Shown here piece after piece: positions 53,114-62,361 of a stretch of 64,000 nucleotides of DNA. The number at the start of each line of letters is the position of its first letter. Position 1 is the first letter of the stretch. The position numbers and the translations under genes were made by a program. The notes below the pieces were generated by a model. It did not search any database. It saw nothing but the letters and a program-made list of their open reading frames with translations, and had not been told where the DNA came from. Source of the stretch: Fodinibius salsisoli (lineage in GTDB: Bacteria > Bacteroidota > Rhodothermia > Balneolales > Balneolaceae); contig NZ_JAGGJA010000002.1 of assembly GCF_026229185.1 (NCBI RefSeq), positions 124,001 through 188,000 of the forward strand, given 5' to 3'.

Positions 53114-55378
53114 GTGAAAAAATTTAACCTTTTCTTTTTACTATCGTTGTTATTATTTCCGCTTGTCGGTACTGCGCAGCAACAGACTGCTTCGCTGAAC
53201 GGTTATATTACGGATGCAGAAACAGGAGAAACACTCATCTCAGCCAATGTAGCCCTTAAAAACAGCCGGCAAGGAACGTCAACAAATACGTCTGGCTATT
53301 TTAGTTTACCCAATATTGAAGCCGGTACCTATACCGTGCTGGTCACCTATGTGGGGTATCAACAGATCACCCGAGAAATAACACTTGCTCCCGGTGAAAG
53401 CCGCCGGTTAGATATCCAGTTAAAGCCTCAGGGCTACCAGCTGGAGGAACTGGTCGTGCAATCCGAAAGTGACCAGGAGGAAGAACGAGCCATTGGCACG
53501 GCCGAGATTGAAACAGAATTTATCAAAGAAGTGCCCAGTGTCTTTCAGGCTGATGTCTTCCGCTCGCTGCAGTTACTCCCGGGTATAAAGTCAGCTTCCG
53601 ACTTTTCCAGCGGCCTCTATATTCGCGGGGGCAGTCCCGATCAAACGCTTATCTTGCTGGATCGCACCACGGTCTATAACCCCTCCCATTTCTTCGGCTT
53701 TTTCTCTACCTTCAATCCCGATGCCGTCAAAGACATCCAGCTTTATAAAGGAGGCTATCCGGCTAAGTACGGCGGACGGCTCGGATCTGTACTGTCTATT
53801 TTCAACAAAGATGGAAACCGCAATGAGTTCGAGGGTTCGGTAACGCTGGGCATGCTGGCATCCCGTGCTTCGGTAGAGGGCCCTTTTGAAAAAGGATCCT
53901 GGATGTTTGCCTTTCGGCGTTCCACACTTGAGCCGCTGCTGGCTGTTCTTCAGCAATCCCAGGATAATATTCCGGAAAGTTTCTATTTCTGGGATCTCAA
54001 TGGCAAGATCAATTATGATGCCAACGAAAATAATAAACTCTCCCTCGCTTTTTATGCCGGCACCGATGATCTTAAATTCCCCTTCGGTGACGACGCCAAT
54101 ATCAACCTAAATTACGGGAATCAAACGCTCAGCTCTACCTGGACCCACATTTTTTCTGACAACGTCTTTTCCAATTTTACCACTACGGCGTCACGATACT
54201 TCAATTTTCCCTCTTTTAATATTGCTTCCACTCCTTTTGAGCGCTCAAATAACATCTACGACTTTTCCATGCAGGGAGATATTGAGTACTTCCCCAACGA
54301 CAATCATGATATTTCCACCGGATTTGATCTGAGTTTATTGACCCTGAAGATCAAGGATCGATTTGACGGAGACCTGAACTACAACTCTCGCATTCATTCA
54401 CAATATGGCTCTTTTTATATCCAGGATAAGTGGAAGATTTCAGATCAATGGACGCTCACACCCGGACTGCGTCTAAACGGTTTCAGTGAGGGAAGCTATC
54501 TGCGGTGGGCTCCGCGCCTTTCGGCAGAATATCGTCCCTCCGATCGTATTCGCCTGCAGGGCGCATACGGACGCTACCACCAGTTTTTGACCTTATTCTC
54601 TAATGAGGCCTTTACCGGCTTTGATGCCTGGTTTACCACCGATGAAGGCGTTCCACCGGCTTCTGGCAGCCAGTATATTTTGGGTCTCAAAACTACGCCA
54701 TGGCCCGGTTATGCCTTCGATGTAGAAGGCTATTACCGCACCATGGAAAACCTGTTTGAACCCGATCCCTTTCTTCCGGACCAGGCGGGCGTTCCCTATG
54801 ACGAAACCTTCCGCTTCGGTGAAGGATACGCGACAGGTGTTGAATTCTTGTTCAAGCGTAACATCGGCAGGCTCACCGGCTTTGCGGGCTACACATTTGG
54901 CGTTACCCGACGTAATTTCCCTGGATTTAATGAACCCATCCAGGGTGGTCAAGCGCGGACGTATCCCCCAAAGTACGACCGTATACACGATATTAAAGTC
55001 GTACTAAATTATGATCTTAACAGCCGATGGTCGGCCTCTACGGTCTTCAATTATGCAACCGGGCAAGCCTACACGAAGCCGCTGGGACAAACCGCAGCTT
55101 TTAACTTTCCGACTTCTTCACTTGACAAGCAACAGCTTATTGTTGGAAAAGTGAATGCTTCACGACTTCCGGCCTATCATCGCATGGACCTGAGCTTTTC
55201 GCGCGACGGTACCTTCTTTGGATTGGGAGAAGCCCAGTGGCAATTTCAGCTGGTAAATGTATACTCCCGGCGTAATATTTGGTTCTATAATTACGACTTG
55301 GATGAAAATCCCGCTGAGCGGCAAGCCGTAAAGTTGTTGCCCATACTCCCAACTATTTCTTATACGCTCAACTTTTAG
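53114..55378 (+). CDS. TonB-dependent receptor (carboxypeptidase-like N-domain)
   Basis: 754 residues from a GTG start at 53114. A signal peptide ends near VGTAQQ, then comes a CarboxypepD_reg-like domain (ASLNGYITDAETGETLISANVALKNSRQG). The plug is marked by GSPDQTLILLDRTTVYNPSHFFGFFSTFNPDAVKDIQLYKGGYPAKYGGRLGSVLSI, and the barrel ends TISYTLNF (C-terminal Phe). The ligand is unknown. A DUF4249 lipoprotein gene starts 3 bp after the stop, a pairing common in Bacteroidota, and is probably its surface partner. Confidence 0.9.
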   Translation: MKKFNLFFLLSLLLFPLVGTAQQQTASLNGYITDAETGETLISANVALKNSRQGTSTNTSGYFSLPNIEAGTYTVLVTYVGYQQITREITLAPGESRRLDIQLKPQGYQLEELVVQSESDQEEERAIGTAEIETEFIKEVPSVFQADVFRSLQLLPGIKSASDFSSGLYIRGGSPDQTLILLDRTTVYNPSHFFGFFSTFNPDAVKDIQLYKGGYPAKYGGRLGSVLSIFNKDGNRNEFEGSVTLGMLASRASVEGPFEKGSWMFAFRRSTLEPLLAVLQQSQDNIPESFYFWDLNGKINYDANENNKLSLAFYAGTDDLKFPFGDDANINLNYGNQTLSSTWTHIFSDNVFSNFTTTASRYFNFPSFNIASTPFERSNNIYDFSMQGDIEYFPNDNHDISTGFDLSLLTLKIKDRFDGDLNYNSRIHSQYGSFYIQDKWKISDQWTLTPGLRLNGFSEGSYLRWAPRLSAEYRPSDRIRLQGAYGRYHQFLTLFSNEAFTGFDAWFTTDEGVPPASGSQYILGLKTTPWPGYAFDVEGYYRTMENLFEPDPFLPDQAGVPYDETFRFGEGYATGVEFLFKRNIGRLTGFAGYTFGVTRRNFPGFNEPIQGGQARTYPPKYDRIHDIKVVLNYDLNSRWSASTVFNYATGQAYTKPLGQTAAFNFPTSSLDKQQLIVGKVNASRLPAYHRMDLSFSRDGTFFGLGEAQWQFQLVNVYSRRNIWFYNYDLDENPAERQAVKLLPILPTISYTLNF

Positions 55379-55381
55379 ACT

Positions 55382-56278
55382 ATGAATCGATTTCTACTCC
55401 TTCTGATTAGTATCATTATCATCTCAAGCTGCGAATTGTACGAGCAGGATGATTACCAGGAATATTATGTCGTCGAAAGTTACTTGATAGCTGATAGCCC
55501 GTTGCCTAACCTGCTGCTCAGCAAGACTTCCCCGATTGAAGAGAAATACTCCTTCAAAGATGCGGTTGTGAATGAGGCCGAAGTAGAAGTACGCCTCCTT
55601 AATGCCGACAGCACCATTGCCGAACGATACGCTTACACTCAAAATGGCAATGGGACGTATTCGCCTACCGCCCAGGCAAAGGTTAAGCCAAAGCGTTTAT
55701 ATCAGCTCTATATTTCCTTATCGAATGGAGACAGTATTGAAGCCAAAACCTTTGTACCGGGCAATTTTGAAGTCCTCAACAAAGATCAAATTTCCAAAGA
55801 GTACACTTATCAAAGTGACCAACAGGTACAACTTCGTACTACCCCCAGTGACTATATAACCGACCGGCAGACCTATTATATTTTTACGATAAATGCCGTA
55901 AATCCGGATTCATCGAAATTAACGCCCTTCTACCGCGATTTGGTGATTGACCAGGAAAACAGTATTGAAAATTTCACTATCAATTCATCCGGCATTATTA
56001 ACGAAAAAAACTATGAGCGCAATGCCGATGATACGATCACGCTTGATGTTCCCTGGCTTTCTATTGCATTCTATGATACGAACAAAATAATTACCAATGC
56101 CATCGATGATAACATGTACGATTTTGTTCGGACCCAAGATGCACAGACCGGAGGCACCAGCCTTTCGCCCGGCGAAATCCAAAATATTCGTTACCATGTA
56201 CATGGTGGCATCGGGATTTTCGGGAGCATGGCCAGCGATACCCTCCAGGTCCAAATTCTTCGTCCGGACCAACAATAA
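55382..56278 (+). CDS. DUF4249 family lipoprotein
   Basis: 298 residues. The lipobox ISSC has Cys17. The chain is beta-rich with YYVVESYLIADSPLPNLLLSKTSPIEE and EVEVRLLNADST, typical of DUF4249, and ends with IRYHVHGGIGIFGSMASD. Genes of this family regularly follow TonB-dependent receptors, as here (3-bp gap). A likely role is capturing substrate at the outer membrane for the receptor, but no ligand is known. Confidence 0.88.
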   Translation: MNRFLLLLISIIIISSCELYEQDDYQEYYVVESYLIADSPLPNLLLSKTSPIEEKYSFKDAVVNEAEVEVRLLNADSTIAERYAYTQNGNGTYSPTAQAKVKPKRLYQLYISLSNGDSIEAKTFVPGNFEVLNKDQISKEYTYQSDQQVQLRTTPSDYITDRQTYYIFTINAVNPDSSKLTPFYRDLVIDQENSIENFTINSSGIINEKNYERNADDTITLDVPWLSIAFYDTNKIITNAIDDNMYDFVRTQDAQTGGTSLSPGEIQNIRYHVHGGIGIFGSMASDTLQVQILRPDQQ

Positions 56279-56738
56279 ATACATCCAAGCTATTTGGGTT
56301 TATTATCTTATTTCTACTTCAATAATCCCTTCGAAAAACAGATGCACATTTCGACTCATATTCGCTATAAAAGATCGTAGATCCCTTCTTACAAGATAGG
56401 AGCACCATATATTCTTTAACTTAAAAGAGACTTTCCAAAACCATCACATCCCCGAAAGTGGTCGGAGTTTCAGAATCTCAGATAGCTTTGGCAGCCTTTG
56501 AAAGAAGATCCTGAATCCCGAATTCTCGGGAGATGACAAGTCAGGTTTTGGAAAGCTTCCTTTAGTTGCTCCTCTCTTTCTTTTTATCTCCCTTCCAAAA
56601 ATAATTTGGCTCGAGTCCAAAAAAAATAAATCTGCTTTCCCCAGACCTCCGTACAGTCGGTTGTAGCAAGTAAATCATTAATTCTATTTAGTGGATTCGA
56701 ATTAATTCTTCTGAAACTAAAATTAAAGATAAAAAGTC
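56279..56738. other. 460-bp spacer with repeat element
   Basis: It holds the palindromic element at 56426-56560. The last 150 bp probably contain the ferritin-like gene promoter. No coding frame is supported. Confidence 0.4.
56426..56560. repeat. ~135-bp palindromic intergenic element, copy B
   Basis: The outer arms AGAGACTTTCCAAAACC (56426-56442) and GGTTTTGGAAAGCTTCC (56544-56560) are inverted. Inside are TCCCGA-ATTC-TCGGGA and a GATCCTGA segment. The end sequences match the 9916-10046 element (AGAGxCTTxCAAAACC form), and the lengths are 135 and 131 bp. Confidence 0.7.
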
Positions 56739-57473
56739 ATGGCAAATTCTATTAACAAAAAGCCCGAAGATGGTGAACAAAAGACGGGTAACACCATATC
56801 GAGAAAGAACTTTTTCAAATATGCCGGAGCCTCAATGGTAGGAGCCGCTGCTATCGGTCTCTACGGATGCGGAGATGACGAAGACCCCATGGGGCCTCCT
56901 ATGGAAGAAGCCGTATACTTGGGAACAGGGGATGTTGGTATTCTCAATTACGCCTACGCCTTAGAACAGCTTGAAGCTGCTTTCTATATCATGGCAACCG
57001 ATCAAAACAGCTGGATGCAAGAGGGGGATGGCGAAATATTCGAAGCCATCCGGGACCATGAAATTGCACACCGGGACTGGTTTAGTGCAGTGATTGGTAG
57101 TGTCAATGAAGAAGCAAGAATACCTGGATTGACGCCAAACTTTAGCACTGTTGATTTTTCTGATCGAAATTCTGTCCTCGGTGCAGCACAGCTTTTGGAA
57201 GATACGGGAGTAACCGCTTACAATGGCGCGGGGCATTTAATTGAAAATCCTGATTACTTGGTTCAGGCCGGTAAGATTGTTTCCGTTGAAGCACGCCACG
57301 CATCATCCATCCGTGGCCTCATTCAACCAGGTTCCTTTTATGGAAGCATTACGGCCGCTTCAGGTTTAGATGCTGCCGCAAGTCCTGCCGACATACTCGC
57401 AGCCGCTGGTGGATTTATCGATGATGAAATCGATGCCAGTGGTCTGCCACAGCCTGCCAATGTTTACTCCTAA
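56739..57473 (+). CDS. Exported ferritin-like domain protein 1 (Tat-type signal)
   Basis: 244 residues. The N-terminus has a twin-arginine-like motif with Arg-Lys, SRKNFFK at 21-27, a hydrophobic stretch, and a possible lipobox YGC (Cys44). The ferritin-like four-helix domain shows diiron-type acidic/His patterns: EQLEAAFY, DHEIAHRDWF, LLEDTGVTAYNGAG and SVEARHASSIRG. This matches the PF13668-type ferritin-like group. Its role is unknown; metal or oxidant handling in the periplasm is a guess. A paralog follows 36 bp downstream. Confidence 0.88.
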   Translation: MANSINKKPEDGEQKTGNTISRKNFFKYAGASMVGAAAIGLYGCGDDEDPMGPPMEEAVYLGTGDVGILNYAYALEQLEAAFYIMATDQNSWMQEGDGEIFEAIRDHEIAHRDWFSAVIGSVNEEARIPGLTPNFSTVDFSDRNSVLGAAQLLEDTGVTAYNGAGHLIENPDYLVQAGKIVSVEARHASSIRGLIQPGSFYGSITAASGLDAAASPADILAAAGGFIDDEIDASGLPQPANVYS

Positions 57474-57509
57474 GCATATTTCTCCAATTAACTTAAAGAT
57501 ATTGACACT

Positions 57510-58370
57510 ATGAATTTTTTAGATCTCATTAATGACGTAGACGCCGATAAGTTAAACGGCGAATCCAAGGACAAATTCCTGAGTCGCAAACAAGCCCTGG
57601 GTAAACTTAGCAATTTTAGCAAAAAGTTAGCTGTAACGGCCCTGCCCCTGGGTGCTTTTGCTGCCTTTAGTAAACCGGCACAAGCTCAGTCAACCGATCA
57701 GCTGGTTGATACGCTCAATTTCGCGCTTACGCTTGAGTACCTGGAAGCCGAATATTACCAGAAGGGAATCGATTCCGGTATCGTGGACAGCTATGGAAAG
57801 GTTGGAGGCGTATCTGCTCAAGCTCATGGTGATACCTTCCGAGAGATTGCCGACCACGAGGCCGACCACGTTGCCTTCCTGACCGAAGTTATTGGTAACG
57901 TATTGGGCGGAGAACCGGCTCAAAAACCAACCTTCGACTTTACAGTTGACGGTGCTTTTGATCCGTTTAATAACAACGCTCAATTTTTAGCACTCGCTCA
58001 GGCCTTTGAGGATACCGGAGTGCGAGCCTATAAAGGACAGGCCGGAGCCGTTATGGGAAATGATTTAGTTCTGACCCGCGCGCTTCAAATCCACTCCGTA
58101 GAAGCACGCCATGCTTCCCGGGTTCGCGAATTACGAGGCTTAAAGGGTTGGATTACCGGTGACTCTACAGAACAGTCATTACCAGAAGCTGCTCAAGCAG
58201 TTTATGAAGGTGAAACCCCTGAAACCAACACCACACAAGTAGTTGATGTCAGCGCTACACTCAGTGGTGATGGCGATGTGGACAACACCGATATTGCCGC
58301 AGCTTGGGATGAATTCCTGACCAAGGATGAAGTGCTTGCCATTGCCAGCTTATTCATCGTTGAGGAATAA
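57510..58370 (+). CDS. Exported ferritin-like domain protein 2
   Basis: 286 residues. SRKQALGK at about 25-32 and a hydrophobic segment ending FSKPAQAQ look like a Tat-type signal with a single Arg. The ferritin-like domain carries LEYLEAEYYQKG, DHEADHVAFL, FEDTGVRAYKGQAG and SVEARHASRVREL, the same four acidic/His positions as protein 1. There is a C-terminal extension of about 60 residues. Tandem with protein 1; a hetero-oligomer is plausible. A terminator follows. Confidence 0.88.
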   Translation: MNFLDLINDVDADKLNGESKDKFLSRKQALGKLSNFSKKLAVTALPLGAFAAFSKPAQAQSTDQLVDTLNFALTLEYLEAEYYQKGIDSGIVDSYGKVGGVSAQAHGDTFREIADHEADHVAFLTEVIGNVLGGEPAQKPTFDFTVDGAFDPFNNNAQFLALAQAFEDTGVRAYKGQAGAVMGNDLVLTRALQIHSVEARHASRVRELRGLKGWITGDSTEQSLPEAAQAVYEGETPETNTTQVVDVSATLSGDGDVDNTDIAAAWDEFLTKDEVLAIASLFIVEE

Positions 58371-58395
58371 TTCATATCCCTTTGCACGTTACATT

Positions 58396-58428
58396 AAGGA
58401 GGCTCTCTCATCGGGAGTCTCCTTTCTT
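58396..58428 (+). terminator. Terminator of the ferritin-like pair
   Basis: AAGGAGGCTCTC (58396-58407) pairs with GGGAGTCTCCTT (imperfect, 58412-58423), then TTCTTATTT. It lies 26 bp after the stop. Confidence 0.7.
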
Positions 58429-58526
58429 ATTTGAAATACATTTCCATTCCTGTGTACCGATAGAGCCCTCGTCATAGTTCGGCAAACGGTGAATTGCATC
58501 CTTTCACGCTATACGTCAGTGATTGT

Positions 58527-58614
58527 AACCCTGCTCGTCAGACCCTCTGACCCTACGTGTTACGACCTCTAACACGACGTGTTATACCCTTTAACCCTAC
58601 GTGTTATAACCCCT
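58527..58614. repeat. Four 22-bp tandem repeats bounded by inverted octamers
   Basis: Units start at 58527, 58549, 58571 and 58593; the last three carry ACGTGTTA at exact 22-bp spacing (58555, 58577, 58599). The consensus is roughly AACCCTACGTGTTATACCCT plus CT. CTCGTCAG (58534-58541) in the first unit is inverted as CTGACGAG (58613-58620) just after the last. Confidence 0.75.
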
Positions 58615-58733
58615 GACGAGTACAAACACCCTTCAAATATTTTTACTGTTTGGCTCCCTATTAAATGAAGGAATCCATTAATCGAGAAAGAAACTGAAAA
58701 CAATAAATGGCTTTATATGGATCCCTTCTCGTT

Positions 58734-58757
58734 CTTCCCCTAAAAAATTAGGGGAAG
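58734..58757. repeat. Perfect 10-bp hairpin
   Basis: CTTCCCCTAA (58734-58743), loop AAAA, TTAGGGGAAG (58748-58757). No T tract follows, so it is not an ordinary terminator. Confidence 0.65.
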
Positions 58758-58900
58758 ATGCGTTTTGTTTGCAATCCAAATTAGGGCAAAAAACTGACTA
58801 CAGTTAGAAAAACAATCCTTTCCGTTATCTCAAATTTCACGTTAGTTAAGCAACAGTACTTCAGGTTTGAACATAGTAGTGGGAACGGGTCATCCATAGT

Positions 58901-58918
58901 GCGGGAATTCATTCCCGC
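58901..58918. repeat. GCGGGAAT/ATTCCCGC palindrome
   Basis: Perfect 8-bp arms around TC. Confidence 0.55.
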
Positions 58919-58979
58919 GGGTAAAAGGCTATGCGAAATAGCAAGTACTGGCGTTTTACCTTTGTTATTGGTATTCCAT

Positions 58980-59043
58980 ACTCATCGGATGAGTAAACGA
59001 GACCTACAAATAGGTATTGGGTGGGATCACTCATCCGATGAGT
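58980..59043. repeat. Inverted pair of self-complementary 15-mers
   Basis: ACTCATCGGATGAGT (58980-58994) and ACTCATCCGATGAGT (59029-59043) are exact reverse complements, and each is itself a 7-bp palindrome around one base. A smaller ACCTA-CAAA-TAGGT hairpin lies between them. Confidence 0.7.
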
Positions 59044-59279
59044 GAATTAAACCTATCTCTCATTTGCTACTCCTCGTCACAGGCTTCTCTGAATGGCCCA
59101 GTGGGGATATATTTCACAGGCAAGCCTCCGTTGAATCCAACACTGATATCCCAAAACATCAGTAGATCTGGCCCCCGCAAAAGATTTAACATCTCTCCCA
59201 TTTATCCTTGCTGTTTCCCTTTGGTCTTAACATATTTTTCGAGATATTTACGTGTTATAATACAATCCAAAAAATTGTT

Positions 59280-59732
59280 ATGATCATCCCCATCGCAAGC
59301 GATCACGCTGGTTTTGAAGCCAAAGAAAAGGTAAAGAAAATGCTCGAAGAACTCGGTCATATGCCGGTAGACTTCGGTACCCATTCCGATGAATCGGTCG
59401 ATTATCCTGATTTTGCCATCCAGGTTACCGAAAAAGTTAGTGAAGGCGAACATGAAAAAGGCATCCTTGTCTGTGGTAGTGGACAAGGCATGTGTATGAC
59501 GGCCAATAAATATGGTAATATTCGCGCAGCGTTGGTGTATGATGAAGAATCAGCCCGACTGACTCGCCAGCATAACAACGCCAACATTCTTTGCTTGCCC
59601 GGGCGGATGCTTACCGACGATCAGCTAAAAAAAGTACTCAGCGTTTGGCTCGAAACCGACTTTGAAGGCGGGCGGCACGAGCGACGCGTCAACAAAATTC
59701 AAGACTTAACCCAGAATAAAAAAGATTCATGA
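59280..59732 (+). CDS. rpiB: Ribose 5-phosphate isomerase B
   Basis: 150 residues from the ATG at 59280, which gives the normal family start [16 protein letters not shown]. The upstream open stretch does not match the family. Catalytic Cys and surroundings: [16 protein letters not shown]; later [18 protein letters not shown]. It interconverts ribose 5-phosphate and ribulose 5-phosphate. Its stop overlaps the glyA ATG by 4 bp. Confidence 0.95.
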   Translation: MIIPIASDHAGFEAKEKVKKMLEELGHMPVDFGTHSDESVDYPDFAIQVTEKVSEGEHEKGILVCGSGQGMCMTANKYGNIRAALVYDEESARLTRQHNNANILCLPGRMLTDDQLKKVLSVWLETDFEGGRHERRVNKIQDLTQNKKDS

Positions 59733-61027
59733 AATCACTTTCACAACAAGACTCCACCATCTTCAACCTGCTGGATGAAGAAAAAGAGCGTCAAAATAAT
59801 AACTTAGAGCTTATTGCATCCGAAAACTTTGCTTCCAAAGCCGTTATTGAAGCAATGGGTTCAACGCTGACCAACAAATATGCTGAAGGCTTGCCCGGCA
59901 AACGTTACTATGGCGGTTGCGAAGTGGTTGACAAGGTCGAAGATATTGCTCGTGACCGGGCAAAAGAACTTTTTGGAGCATCCTGGGTTAATGTACAGCC
60001 TCATGCCGGTGCACAGGCCAACGCTGCGGTCTACCTGGCCTTTATGGAGCCCGGTGATACGCTGTTGGGCTTGAATCTTTCCCACGGTGGACACCTAACG
60101 CATGGCTCTCCGGTTAACTTCTCCGGTCTTATTTACAATTCCGAATTTTATGGCGTTGATAAACAGACCGGACGCATTAACCTGGATGAAGTTCGTAAAA
60201 AAGCCAAAGAAGTACAGCCCAAGCTTATTTCAATAGGGGCTTCCGCTTATCCCAGAGACTTTAACTACAAGGCATTTCGGGAAATTGCTGATGAGGTAGG
60301 CGCTTATCTCTGGATGGATATGGCCCATACAGCAGGACTCATTGCAGCCGGTTTACTTAACAACCCCTTGCCCCACTGTCACGTAGTTACAACAACAACA
60401 CACAAAACACTGCGTGGGCCACGGGGAGGCATGATTCTACTGGGTGAAGATGGGAAGAATACCCTTGGCGTCACCGCTCGAAAGTCTGGTCGAACAAAGA
60501 ACTGGAGCGAAGTGCTTGATTCCGCGGTATTCCCCGGAACCCAGGGTGGACCGCTGATGCACGTCATCGCTTCCAAAGCAGTAGCATTCGAAGAAGCCCT
60601 GCAAAAAGATTTTAGCGACTACCAGAAACAGGTAAGGACCAATGCCAAAACTATGGCAGAAGCCTTCCTTGAAAAAGATTACGACTTAGTCAGCAACGGC
60701 ACCGACAACCACTTAATTCTTGTAGATTTACGCAACAAAGGCCTTACCGGAAAAATTGCCGAACAGGCCCTTGAAGAAGCTAACATCACGCTCAATAAGA
60801 ACATGGTCCCCTTCGATACGGAAAGTCCTTTTGTAACGTCTGGCATCCGCATTGGATCACCAGCCATGACGACCCGGGGATTTGGGGAAACGGAGTTTCG
60901 CACCGTAGCCGACCTGATTGACCGGGTATTACAGGATCCGGAAGATGAAACGGTTATTTCCAATACCCGGCAAGAAGTGGCAGAAATGTGCCAGGAATTT
61001 CCATTATATGACTTTGTAACGGCCTAA
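59729..61027 (+). CDS. glyA: Serine hydroxymethyltransferase
   Basis: 432 residues. Motifs: [52 protein letters not shown], and the PLP lysine in [14 protein letters not shown]. It converts serine and tetrahydrofolate to glycine and methylene-tetrahydrofolate. Coupled to rpiB by an ATGA overlap. It ends 9 bp from the convergent tatA. Confidence 0.97.
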   Translation: MKSLSQQDSTIFNLLDEEKERQNNNLELIASENFASKAVIEAMGSTLTNKYAEGLPGKRYYGGCEVVDKVEDIARDRAKELFGASWVNVQPHAGAQANAAVYLAFMEPGDTLLGLNLSHGGHLTHGSPVNFSGLIYNSEFYGVDKQTGRINLDEVRKKAKEVQPKLISIGASAYPRDFNYKAFREIADEVGAYLWMDMAHTAGLIAAGLLNNPLPHCHVVTTTTHKTLRGPRGGMILLGEDGKNTLGVTARKSGRTKNWSEVLDSAVFPGTQGGPLMHVIASKAVAFEEALQKDFSDYQKQVRTNAKTMAEAFLEKDYDLVSNGTDNHLILVDLRNKGLTGKIAEQALEEANITLNKNMVPFDTESPFVTSGIRIGSPAMTTRGFGETEFRTVADLIDRVLQDPEDETVISNTRQEVAEMCQEFPLYDFVTA

Positions 61028-61036
61028 GAAGAAGGG

Positions 61037-61222
61037 TTAATTACTGTGATTCGTATGAGTTTCCTGCTTATTATCTTCAGGTTCGGAATCCTCAGAAACC
61101 TTTTTAAATTCCTTAAAGCCCTGACCAATACCACGGGCTAATTCAGGTATCTTCTTGGCTCCAAAAAAGAAAACCACGATAACAGCCAGAATAATAACAA
61201 TTTCGGTTGCTCCAAAAGCCAT
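61037..61222 (-). CDS. tatA: Twin-arginine translocase subunit TatA
   Basis: 61 residues. It has one membrane segment (about 5-21), the hinge [22 protein letters not shown] typical for TatA, and a hydrophilic tail. TatA forms the pore. It is divergent from tatC, 186 bp apart, and in the same region as the two exported ferritin-like genes with Tat-like signals. Confidence 0.94.
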   Translation of the reverse strand: MAFGATEIVIILAVIVVFFFGAKKIPELARGIGQGFKEFKKVSEDSEPEDNKQETHTNHSN

Positions 61223-61408
61223 AATAGTACGTTTTAATTAAAAGTGTTATAATCTTCTGCTTAAGGATAACAAAACAGAAGCATTTAAAATAATTTATGT
61301 GAATTAAAATCTAATGGGAACTAACTATACGTACAGTATCCCTTAAGAGATTTATTCTGAATCACATTTTTCAAATAAGTTGGTATTTCTGTGGAAAAAA
61401 GAGAAACA

Positions 61409-62230
61409 ATGACCAAGAATCCTCCTGCGGCTAAACCTCCAAAGGATCGGACCGATGAAATGGCTTTTCTGGATCACCTTGAAGAACTCCGATGGCACAT
61501 CATTAAAGGGCTTGGGGGTATAGGATTAGGCATTATCGTTGCTTTTATTTTTGGCGACTTTTTTGTCGATAAGGTGATGCTTGGGCCAACTGACTCCGAT
61601 TTTATTGTCTACCGACTTCTTGGAATCGATGCGATCGATCTTACCCTTCAAAGTCGAAAGCTTCCCGGTCAGTTTTTTACCTACTGGGGTACGCTCATTG
61701 TGTTGGGAGGCATTATAGGATCTCCTATACTTTTTTATCAAATATGGGCTTTTATCGCCCCCGCACTGGAAAGCAGCGAAAAGTGGAAAACCCGTGGGCA
61801 TACCCTGTTCATCACCTTTTTCTTCCTGCTCGGGGTTGCTTTCGGGTACTTCGTACTGGTACCCTTTGCCCTGCAGTTTTTTACGCAATTCCAGATATCA
61901 GACGCTATTCATAACGACTTTGATATCAATGAGTATTTCAGCTCGCTAACCATGTGGGTACTTTCCTGTGGCGTTATTTTTCAGCTGCCGGTACTCAGCT
62001 ACTTCTTATCTAAGTTTGGTCTTCTGACACCCGAATTCCTCAAGAATTACCGGCGTCATGCCATCATTTTCTGCTTTATTCTATCTGCATTCTTAACGCC
62101 TCCGGACCCTGTCTCACAAATTCTGATTGCAATTCCTCTTATTTTACTTTTCCAGCTTTCGGTATGGGTGAGTAAAATCGCCGTCCGTAAACGCAAGAAA
62201 GAACTGGATAAGGCCTTCGGCGATGCTTAA
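61409..62230 (+). CDS. tatC: Twin-arginine translocase subunit TatC
   Basis: 273 residues from the ATG at 61409 (preceded by AAAAAGAGA); a GTG at 61391 would add six. The family start MAFLDHLEELRWHI and six membrane segments are present, with FFTYWGTLIVLGGIIGSPILFYQIWAFIAPAL and the late VSQILIAIPLILLFQLSV. It recognises twin-arginine signal peptides. A TatB is not seen nearby, consistent with the TatA-TatC minimal system in many Bacteroidota relatives. Confidence 0.95.
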   Translation: MTKNPPAAKPPKDRTDEMAFLDHLEELRWHIIKGLGGIGLGIIVAFIFGDFFVDKVMLGPTDSDFIVYRLLGIDAIDLTLQSRKLPGQFFTYWGTLIVLGGIIGSPILFYQIWAFIAPALESSEKWKTRGHTLFITFFFLLGVAFGYFVLVPFALQFFTQFQISDAIHNDFDINEYFSSLTMWVLSCGVIFQLPVLSYFLSKFGLLTPEFLKNYRRHAIIFCFILSAFLTPPDPVSQILIAIPLILLFQLSVWVSKIAVRKRKKELDKAFGDA

Positions 62231-62361
62231 AAACTTCAGAAATTAAAAAATATTCGCGCTTTCCTGCTCGTTTGAAATACGTTAACTTTAGCAGCTGCAA
62301 TAATGAAAGCAACGATTGCTTTTTATTCTGAAGAAATTCAATACTACAAGTAATTTATTTG

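Larger units (their letters stand above)
58371..59279. other. 909-bp non-coding, palindrome-rich region
   Basis: No coding frame is supported. From left to right it contains a terminator (58396-58428), four 22-bp tandem units (58527-58614), a 10-bp-stem hairpin (58734-58757), GCGGGAAT/ATTCCCGC (58901-58918) and an inverted pair of ACTCATC-type palindromes (58980-59043). Confidence 0.6.

Noticed and set aside
58527-58614. CRISPR array
   Set aside because: The units are contiguous 22-mers with no spacers, and no cas gene is nearby.
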